DNA of 9,602 nucleotides, from positions 1 through 9,602 of the forward strand of contig DASYQR010000089.1 in assembly GCA_036005325.1 (NCBI GenBank), in the 5' to 3' direction. Below the pieces are notes generated by a model. It was given only the letters and a program-made list of their open reading frames with translations. It had not been told where the DNA came from and made no database searches. Position 1 is the stretch's first letter. Every line of letters starts with the position of its first letter. Made by a program: the position numbers and the translations under genes. The stretch comes from SCTG01 sp036005325 (GTDB lineage: Bacteria; Nitrospirota; Nitrospiria; Nitrospirales; NS-4). Shown one piece after another: positions 1 through 5,500 of this stretch.

Positions 1-1
1 T

Positions 2-2674
2 AACGTGACGTTTGGCGCGTACACCGGAGTCGCTTTGCTGGTTCAAAGCACCGGCAGTATCACGTCCACCGGCGCGATCACCATCACAGGAGCAGATTTG
101 ACAGTGGCGGCCGTTGACGCGGATACGACCTTGTTGAACACAAGCGCGGCACTGATTTTGCGTGCGAACCTTGGGGCTCTGGTCCCTTACGCGGGAGCGT
201 TGTCCGTGCCCCCTAATCAAATAGCAGGAGGAGCCACCTTCGCATCTGGTGGAGCGGGCGCAGGAATCAATCTCAATGGCGGTACGATCACGACTGCGGG
301 TGGTCCTGTCATCTTGGGCGGCGCCGTGACCCTGGGCGCCAACACCACAATCAACGCCGGCGCGGGCGCCGTTACGTTCGCGAGCACGGTCAATGGCTCG
401 CGCACCCTGACCGTGAACAGCACAGGCGCGACGACGTTCAGCGGCGCGGTCGGCGGCGGCACTGCGCTGACCTCGCTAACCACCAACGCCGGCGGCACGA
501 CGGTCATCAACGGCGGCTCGATCAGGACGAGCGGCGCGCAACTTTACAACGACGCCGTGACCCTGGGCGCCAACACCACGCTGACGAGTACCGGCGCCGG
601 CAATATCACCTTCGCCTCCACCCTGAGCAATGCCGTCGCCCGGTCGCTGACCGTGAACACCAGCGGCGTCACCACCTTCGGCGGCGCGGTCGGCGGCGGC
701 ACTGCGCTGACTTCGCTAACCACCAACGCCGGCGGCACGACGGTCATCAACGGCGGCTCGATCACAACGAGCGGCGCGCAAACTTACAACGACGCCGTGA
801 CCCTCGGCGCCAACACCACGCTTAACGCTACGGTCGAGGGGGGTTCTATCACTTTCGCCAACACGCTCAACGGCGCGTTCAGCCTCACCGCCAATGCCGG
901 GGGGTTTACTACCTTCGGCGGCGCGGTCGGCGGCGGCACCGCCCTGACCTCGCTGACCACCAATGCCGGCGGCACCACGCGCATCAACGGCGGCTCGATC
1001 ACAACGAGCGGCGCGCAGACCTTCAACGATGCCGTGACCCTGGGCGCCAACACCACGCTGACGAGTACCGGCGCCGGCAATATCACCTTCGCCTCCACCC
1101 TGAGCAATGCCGTCGCCCGCACCCTGACCGTAAACACCAGCGGCGTTACCACCTTCGGCGGTGCCGTCGGCGGCGGCACCGCCCTGACTTCGCTGACCAC
1201 CAACGCCGGCGGCACCACGGTCATCAACGGTGGCACGATCAGGACGAGCGGTGCGCAAACTTACAACGACGCCGTGACCTTGGGCGCCAACACCACCCTG
1301 ACGAGCACCGGCGCGGGCGCCGTGACGTTCGCGAGCACGGTCAATGGCGCACGCACCCTGACCGTGAACACGACCGGCGCCACCACCTTCACAGGCGCCG
1401 TCGGCGGCGGCACCGCCCTGACCTCGCTGACCACCAACGCCGGCGGAACGACGGCCCTTAACGGCGGTGCCGTCACCACCACCGGCAACCAAATTTACAA
1501 CGATGCCCTCACGTTCGGCGCCAACACCACCCTGACGAGCACCGGCGCCGGCACGATCAGGTTCGGCAACACGGCGAATGGGGCGTTCAACCTCACGACG
1601 AACAGCGGAACCTTCACCAACAATTCGACGCTTAATACATCCGCCGGGTCCGGCAATGTCACCGTGAATGCCTCTGCGGTAACATTGGGGAACCTGAATG
1701 CGGGAACCGGGACGATAACCGTCAACACGGGCGGTACTGCGTTGAATATCGGATCGCTGGATGCAGGGACACTCACGGCCAGTACGTTGAATGTGGCGTC
1801 CGGATCGATGACTACCGGGTCGAGCTTTACCTTCAGCGGCGCGCTCAACCTGGTTTCTTCCGGGAATATCACGGTGACGAACCCTGTGACTGCCACGGGA
1901 GCCCTGTCGGCGACCGCTGCAGGGGCCATCACCGGGGCCGGCGGAATCGGTGGGGCAACCAGTACCACGCTGACTGCTGCCTCCGTCGGGGTGATTCCCA
2001 ACCAAACCGGGATCGGAACCACTCCGCTGAGACTGACCGGTGCCGGGCCGTTGACGATCACAGCAACGGGAGCAACGGCAACGAATGGGATCAGCGTTCA
2101 ATCCGCGGGATCGATCCTGTTGGGCAGCGTCACGGCCAACGGCGGCGGCGGACGCGTCATCGTCCTCGACAGCATTGGGGGACAGCTCAATGGAACCGGC
2201 GCGGCGGCGCCGCAAGTTGTGGGCGGAAAGGTGATCCTCCTGGCACGCACGCTCGCCGACATTGGGTTCCCGGGGTCCCTCGGTGTGAACAGCAGCGCTC
2301 CGCCTGTCCTCTGCGGGGCATCCGCCGGCGGCGCTGCCGGGGCAGCGTCCTGTGCCTTCCCAGCAAACGTCAACAATTCGTTCGCCGCCTTTGCGGCTAA
2401 CTTAAACCTGCAGACGAGCAACTTGCAGTCGGGTATTCTGACTGGTTTAACTCCACAGCTTGTGGGGCCCGCTCAGTTACTGAGTAACGGCATCCTGCCG
2501 GAAGAAACCTTCCTGACGGCCGAGTGCCACGAAGTGGATAAGAAGAGACGCGAAGAAGGTAAGAACGGATACAAAGATCTTGATGAGAACAGAGTAGTTG
2601 TGTGTGTAAAAACTCTGGTTGCGCAAGGCGGCGGGAACAGGGGGTCAAGCGGGGTGGTGATCGTCGCGCCCTAA
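2..2674 (+). CDS. Filamentous haemagglutinin-type repeat adhesin, 3' part (5' end outside window)
   Basis: Large secreted adhesin of the FHA/TpsA type, probably exported by two-partner secretion and folded as a right-handed beta-helix on the cell surface. The frame is open to the left edge; the first start codon in view is a GTG at base 5, but no signal peptide or TPS secretion domain follows it, so the true N-terminus is upstream. About 889 codons are visible. The protein is dominated by Gly, Thr, Ala, Asn and Ser in short strand-turn motifs (TLGANTT, TLTVNT, TSLTTNAGG). Codons 143-537 form five tandem 78-80-residue units; a degenerate copy precedes them, and non-repetitive helix-like sequence follows. 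The C-terminus changes character: Cys pairs at codons 770/783 and 841/867, the second enclosing a charge-dense loop (DKKRREEGK), then a Gly-rich tail. There is no autotransporter beta-barrel, which favours TpsA over type Va. It ends 8 bp from the convergent yrfG stop. The partner TpsB is not in the window. Family assignment is solid; ligand and function are unknown. Confidence 0.8.
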   Translation, partial: NVTFGAYTGVALLVQSTGSITSTGAITITGADLTVAAVDADTTLLNTSAALILRANLGALVPYAGALSVPPNQIAGGATFASGGAGAGINLNGGTITTAGGPVILGGAVTLGANTTINAGAGAVTFASTVNGSRTLTVNSTGATTFSGAVGGGTALTSLTTNAGGTTVINGGSIRTSGAQLYNDAVTLGANTTLTSTGAGNITFASTLSNAVARSLTVNTSGVTTFGGAVGGGTALTSLTTNAGGTTVINGGSITTSGAQTYNDAVTLGANTTLNATVEGGSITFANTLNGAFSLTANAGGFTTFGGAVGGGTALTSLTTNAGGTTRINGGSITTSGAQTFNDAVTLGANTTLTSTGAGNITFASTLSNAVARTLTVNTSGVTTFGGAVGGGTALTSLTTNAGGTTVINGGTIRTSGAQTYNDAVTLGANTTLTSTGAGAVTFASTVNGARTLTVNTTGATTFTGAVGGGTALTSLTTNAGGTTALNGGAVTTTGNQIYNDALTFGANTTLTSTGAGTIRFGNTANGAFNLTTNSGTFTNNSTLNTSAGSGNVTVNASAVTLGNLNAGTGTITVNTGGTALNIGSLDAGTLTASTLNVASGSMTTGSSFTFSGALNLVSSGNITVTNPVTATGALSATAAGAITGAGGIGGATSTTLTAASVGVIPNQTGIGTTPLRLTGAGPLTITATGATATNGISVQSAGSILLGSVTANGGGGRVIVLDSIGGQLNGTGAAAPQVVGGKVILLARTLADIGFPGSLGVNSSAPPVLCGASAGGAAGAASCAFPANVNNSFAAFAANLNLQTSNLQSGILTGLTPQLVGPAQLLSNGILPEETFLTAECHEVDKKRREEGKNGYKDLDENRVVVCVKTLVAQGGGNRGSSGVVIVAP
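431..1615 (+). repeat. Five tandem 234-240 bp coding repeats in the adhesin
   Basis: Five in-frame units start at bases 431, 671, 908, 1148 and 1382, with lengths of 240, 237, 240, 234 and 234 bp (80, 79, 80, 78 and 78 residues). Each begins TTF-x-GAVGGGTALTSL and continues through TTNAGGTT, NGG, a TSGAQ-like turn, YNDA and a TLGANTT block. A degenerate copy of the second half of the unit lies just upstream (about 319-430). The first half is nearly invariant, while the last ~25 residues come in three versions that do not follow neighbour order. Bases 554-642 (unit 1) and 1031-1119 (unit 3) are identical over 89 bp. Unit length is a multiple of 3 in all cases, so unit gain or loss would keep the frame. 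This array is also a likely site of assembly collapse. Confidence 0.9.
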
Positions 2675-2682
2675 CCTGTCTC

Positions 2683-3330
2683 TCACCCCATCAAAGCATG
2701 AAAAGTTTCAATAGAGCGGTACTTCTCAGAAGACTGGCCCGGCGCTGCGGAGCTAGATTTCGCGCGATGGTAGAGATGCTTGATCCCATGCCGCTCAGCC
2801 GAAACCAGTGCGGCTTCGTCATCATCCACGTACAGCGTAGCAGCAGGATCAAAGCCCAAGATCGCCTCTGACTTAACCCAGTAAGCCGCCCTCGACTTCA
2901 GGCATCCCACGTCGAACGCCGTCACAAGCCGGTCCAGATGTTGGTCCAGGCCCGTTTGCGCCATTTTGAGCGCGAGGGTCTTGGGATGCGCATTCGTGAC
3001 CAGGTGCACCGGAATCTTCCGCTCCCGCAGGAACCCGAGAAAGACGAGACTGTCCGGATGCGGCGCGATGCGATGCCGGAGGGAGTCCTTAATAGCTGGC
3101 ACGTCGAGGCCCAGCGTGCGGGTCCAGTAGTCGAGGTCGGTCCAGTCCAGCTCGTCTTCGACGGCGCGGTAGAGCACGATCAGCCGCTCGCGTGCGGCCT
3201 CCACCGACAGGCGATTGGCCGCGGCATACCGCTCCGGCAGGGCCTCCAAATAGAAATGGTCATCGAAGGCCCTGTCGAGGAGCGTCCCGTCCATGTCCAA
3301 TAGAACGGTCGTGATCGTGTCCCAGTTCAT
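2683..3330 (-). CDS. yrfG: HAD-family GMP/IMP nucleotidase YrfG
   Basis: Cytoplasmic haloacid-dehalogenase hydrolase of 215 residues, the same size class as E. coli YrfG (about 222). E. coli YrfG is a purine 5'-nucleotidase that dephosphorylates GMP and IMP, so a role in nucleotide salvage or turnover is expected. All four HAD motifs are visible: motif I DMDGTLLD with nucleophile Asp12 and Asp14; motif II LVTNAHP with Thr112; motif III Lys145 (CLKS); motif IV YVDDDEA with Asp169/Asp170. The YrfG-like signature is the context of these motifs: VLLDMDGTLLDxxFD, LDYW near residue 67, TNAHPxxLAxK and TGLDxHLD. The helical region at about 20-85 is the C1 cap that gives specificity. The ATG at 3330 is the only sensible start because the next Met lies inside motif I. 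There is no good Shine-Dalgarno, and a TATAAT box sits 6 bp upstream, suggesting a leaderless mRNA. It is transcribed divergently from der. Substrate is inferred from family likeness; the HAD call itself is certain. Confidence 0.88.
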   Translation of the reverse strand: MNWDTITTVLLDMDGTLLDRAFDDHFYLEALPERYAAANRLSVEAARERLIVLYRAVEDELDWTDLDYWTRTLGLDVPAIKDSLRHRIAPHPDSLVFLGFLRERKIPVHLVTNAHPKTLALKMAQTGLDQHLDRLVTAFDVGCLKSRAAYWVKSEAILGFDPAATLYVDDDEAALVSAERHGIKHLYHRAKSSSAAPGQSSEKYRSIETFHALMG

Positions 3331-3336
3331 GGCCCC

Positions 3337-3365
3337 ATTATACAGACAACGTCGCGTCGTGTCGC
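3337..3365 (-). promoter_or_regulatory. Candidate sigma70 promoter of yrfG, predicted leaderless
   Basis: Reading the minus strand, a -35-like GCGACA (3365-3360, 4 of 6 consensus bases) is followed by a 17-bp spacer and a perfect TATAAT (3342-3337). Only 6 bp (GGGGCC) separate the -10 box from the yrfG ATG at 3330, so a normal start site would place +1 at or within a base of the A of the ATG. The perfect -10 box stands out in GC-rich sequence. The leaderless reading is inference from spacing. Confidence 0.6.
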
Positions 3366-3601
3366 CTGCGGCTGCGGGGTCCTGCCGCTGCGGACCTCCG
3401 CCGTGCTCTGAAATTTGCGCGCGGCGGAGGGCCTCCCCTCCGCGTCACCCCTCTACCTCCGGCGACATTGGCTTTCTTGCGGGTGACGCCGGGTTGTCCG
3501 GACCGGCGCAGGACTTGAGGCCGGAGCGCAGTTCTGCGGGGCCGCACCAGCGCAGGCCGGTCCGAGACGGCCGGACGCCCGGCGACAGGACCCGCTCTTT
3601 C

Positions 3602-3631
3602 TTGTCAAGGCTGCGGATAGCATGCTAGCGT
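3602..3631 (+). promoter_or_regulatory. Weak candidate promoter of der
   Basis: TTGTCA (3602-3607, 5 of 6 bases of the -35 consensus) is followed 18 bp later by TAGCGT (3626-3631, only 3 of 6 of the -10 consensus), which is preceded by TG at 3623-3624 as in an extended -10. If real, transcription would begin almost at the der ATG (3639). The -35 match is good but the -10 is poor, so this is a tentative call. Confidence 0.3.
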
Positions 3632-3638
3632 GAGCCGC

Positions 3639-4943
3639 ATGTTCACCGTGGCCATCATCGGACGTCCGAACGTCGGCAAGTCAACGCTGTTCAACCGCAT
3701 GCTGGGCCGGCGGCAGGCCATCGTCCAAGACTTCCCCGGGGTGACGCGCGATCGGCATTACGCCGACTGTGAATACCGGGGACGGACGTTCCAGGTGATC
3801 GACACCGGCGGACTGGTGCCGTCCTCCGACGATCGGATGCTGAGCCTGATCCGCGAGCAGTCGCGCCGGGCCATCGAGGAGGCAGACGCCCTGGTTTTTC
3901 TGATGGACGGGCGGGAAGGCCTCACTCCGCTCGACCGGACGATCACCGACTTGCTGCGCGGCGTGAACAAGCCCGTCTTCGTCGCGATCAACAAGATCGA
4001 CACCCCCAAATCCGACCCGCTGATCGGGGATTTTTACGCACTGGGGATGGACCCGCTGTTTCCCCTTTCCGCCGAGCACGGCGAGGGAGTTGCGGAATTG
4101 CTGGACGCACTCTATCCGTTGATTCCGGCCGCACAAGACGGAACGCCCGCCGTGGAGATCCCCAAGGTCGCCGTTGTGGGGCGCCCCAATGTCGGCAAGT
4201 CCACGTTCATCAACACGCTCCTCGGCGAGACTCGTTTGGTGGTCAACGACGTGCCCGGCACGACGCGCGACTCCATTGACACCCTCGTCCGCTACAAGAA
4301 AACCGCATATCTCTTCATTGACACGGCGGGGATACGGCGGCGCGGCAAGATCGATCCGGGAGTGGAGCGTTACAGTGTGGCGCGCGCCATGCGGGCCCTC
4401 GGCCGGGCCGACCTGGCCGTCCTGATCGTAGACGGCGTCGAAGGGGTCACGGAGCAGGACACCAAGATCGCCGGATTGGCCGTGCGCGGGGGACGCGCCT
4501 GCATCCTGTTCGTGAACAAGTGGGATCTGCGGGCAGACGACACGGATGCCAAGGCGAAATACGAGGCCGAGCTTCACCGACGCTTCGCGTTCCTATCCTG
4601 GGCGCCCGTGCTCTTCGGTTCGGCCCTGCAATTCAAGACTGTCTCGGGCATCTTCGCGCTCATCGATCATACCTTGAAAGCGTTCACGCACCGTGTACCC
4701 ACGGCGCAACTCAACCGCGTCTTCCAGGAGGCGATTGCTGCGAACCCCCTGCCTATCCGCAAGCGTAAGCCCGTGAAGTCGGTTTACATCACCCAGGTTG
4801 CGACCAAGCCCCCGACGTTTGTCCTCTTCTGCAAGCATTCGGAGGAAATCGGCGCGCCTTACCTGCGGTACCTGGAGAACTATTTCCGCGAGCGGTTCGA
4901 CTTCGCCGGCACCCCGATTCGCATCTTCGCGAAGGCCAAATGA
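3639..4943 (+). CDS. der: Ribosome biogenesis GTPase Der (EngA)
   Basis: Essential double-GTPase needed for 50S subunit assembly; acts in the cytoplasm on the ribosome. Two TrmE-Era-type G domains are followed by a KH-like domain. With the ATG at 3639 (434 residues), domain 1 shows G1 GRPNVGKST (8-16), a G2 Thr in PGVTRD, G3 DTGG (55-58) and G4 NKID (118-121). Domain 2 repeats the set with GRPNVGKST (181-189), PGTTRDS, DTAG (228-231) and NKWD (293-296). The C-terminal ~85 residues form the KH-like domain (VYITQVATKPPTFVLFC). Length and motif order match the family and no key residue is missing. A GTG at 3630 would add three residues; I prefer the ATG because a GTGAG lies 4 nt upstream and Der proteins usually have only a few residues before the P-loop strand, but either is possible. 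The stop overlaps the next gene's ATG (ATGA), which implies a shared message and translational coupling. Confidence 0.96.
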   Translation: MFTVAIIGRPNVGKSTLFNRMLGRRQAIVQDFPGVTRDRHYADCEYRGRTFQVIDTGGLVPSSDDRMLSLIREQSRRAIEEADALVFLMDGREGLTPLDRTITDLLRGVNKPVFVAINKIDTPKSDPLIGDFYALGMDPLFPLSAEHGEGVAELLDALYPLIPAAQDGTPAVEIPKVAVVGRPNVGKSTFINTLLGETRLVVNDVPGTTRDSIDTLVRYKKTAYLFIDTAGIRRRGKIDPGVERYSVARAMRALGRADLAVLIVDGVEGVTEQDTKIAGLAVRGGRACILFVNKWDLRADDTDAKAKYEAELHRRFAFLSWAPVLFGSALQFKTVSGIFALIDHTLKAFTHRVPTAQLNRVFQEAIAANPLPIRKRKPVKSVYITQVATKPPTFVLFCKHSEEIGAPYLRYLENYFRERFDFAGTPIRIFAKAK

Positions 4944-5344
4944 TCCCGGTCCGCGCGGTCCTCTTTCTCGCACTACTGGCCGGTCTGCTCGCCACGTTTT
5001 CCAGCGCAGCGGAGGCCCCGGGCACCGCCGCCGAGATCGTCGCCAGCAAACGGGCCTTCGCTCCGGAGGTGGTCACGCTGCGGCTGGACGCACCGGCTAC
5101 GCTGATCATCCGCAACGAGGATGAAGACCTGCATGCTTTCGTCCCCTTGCTGCTGTTTCAACGCACCAACGTGCAGGTGGCCGGAAACGGCGCCCCCGAA
5201 TTCAACGAGACAGGGTTTGTCCGCGTCCTGGTTCCTCCGCGCGGCAGGGCCGAGCTTCGCTTCACCCCCAGGACAGCCGGCACCTTCTTCTATTTTTGCG
5301 ACCTCCCGGGCCACAACATGCGGGCTCTAATCGTCGTCAAGTAG
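4940..5344 (+). CDS. Exported cupredoxin-like (type 1 copper) protein
   Basis: Small periplasmic protein of 134 residues with a Sec signal peptide (residues 1 to about 23, hydrophobic core VLFLALLAGLLATF, cleavage near SSA-AEA) and a cupredoxin beta-sandwich. The putative copper ligands are visible: His65 in DEDLHAF, then Cys120, His125 and Met127 in FCDLPGHNM. The Cys-x4-His spacing is azurin-like, but Met follows His after one residue, giving a very short ligand loop. Family members carry electrons or bind copper in the periplasm; the partner is not shown by sequence. A segment rich in Asn and Gly (about 76-92) precedes the PPRGRAELRFTP strand. The ATG is embedded in the der stop (ATGA), so translation is probably coupled to der, an odd pairing of a ribosome factor with an exported protein. 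A secreted propeller gene follows 156 bp downstream. Fold is confident; copper type and role are inferred. Confidence 0.8.
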   Translation: MIPVRAVLFLALLAGLLATFSSAAEAPGTAAEIVASKRAFAPEVVTLRLDAPATLIIRNEDEDLHAFVPLLLFQRTNVQVAGNGAPEFNETGFVRVLVPPRGRAELRFTPRTAGTFFYFCDLPGHNMRALIVVK

Positions 5345-5360
5345 GCTCCATCTTCAGTCG

Positions 5361-5390
5361 TTGACAGAGCCCCACCCGCACGACTACCAT
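5361..5390 (+). promoter_or_regulatory. Candidate sigma70 promoter of the beta-propeller gene
   Basis: A perfect -35 TTGACA (5361-5366) is separated by 18 bp from TACCAT (5385-5390, 4 of 6 consensus bases). Transcription would begin near 5397, leaving a leader of about 100 nt before the ATG at 5501. An inverted repeat (5391-5407) sits directly on the predicted start site and could be an operator. Confidence 0.5.
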
Positions 5391-5407
5391 ACCCCCTGAG
5401 AGGGGGT
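5391..5407. repeat. Short inverted repeat at the predicted transcription start
   Basis: ACCCCC (5391-5396) and GGGGGT (5402-5407) are perfect inverted arms around TGAGA. No T-run follows, so a classical terminator for the upstream der-cupredoxin message is unlikely, although a weak hairpin in read-through RNA is possible. Its position immediately after the candidate -10 box makes an operator an equally good reading. Confidence 0.45.
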
Positions 5408-5484
5408 TCGCTTATGCTCCCTTCCCTCATGGAACGTAGGGGACGATCTTTACCCCTTTCATACTAATTCCGAACGGCTACCAG

Positions 5485-5490
5485 AAGGAG
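5485..5490 (+). promoter_or_regulatory. Shine-Dalgarno site of the beta-propeller gene
   Basis: AAGGAG lies 10 nt before the ATG at 5501. It is the best ribosome-binding site in the window and fixes that start; the signal peptide that follows agrees. It contrasts with yrfG and the Kelch gene, which lack such a site. Confidence 0.8.
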
Positions 5491-5500
5491 ATCACCGCAT

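Larger units (their letters stand above)
3331..3638. other. Divergent intergenic spacer with GC-rich inverted repeats
   Basis: This 308-bp spacer lies between the divergent yrfG and der starts. I see no credible gene in it: the frames that stay open give Arg/Pro-rich shadow peptides. It holds the yrfG promoter at its left end and a weak der promoter at its right end. Between them are a perfect 8-bp stem with a 4-nt loop (3424-3431 with 3436-3443), a 9-bp inverted pair CGGACCGGC (3499-3507) with GCCGGTCCG (3556-3564), and a small CGCA/TGCG hairpin between those arms. None is followed by a T-run on either strand, so they are not typical intrinsic terminators. They may be structured RNA, protein-binding palindromes, or simply a by-product of high GC. 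Confidence 0.5.

Noticed and set aside
431..1615. CRISPR-like regular repeat spacing
   Set aside because: Units of 234-240 bp are in-frame coding repeats without short identical repeats flanking unique spacers.
716..2215. A 499-codon open frame on the minus strand through the adhesin repeats
   Set aside because: It is the antisense of the repeat array: the repeated units lack antisense stops, and the product is Arg/Gly-rich low-complexity sequence with no domain. The plus-strand beta-helix protein explains the region.
3293..3628. Plus-strand open frame across the yrfG-der spacer
   Set aside because: Arg/Pro/Ser-rich composition, runs antisense into the yrfG start, and shows no ribosome site or recognisable domain.
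3681..4577. 298-codon minus-strand frame inside der
   Set aside because: Shadow of der in high-GC sequence; der is complete with all GTPase motifs.
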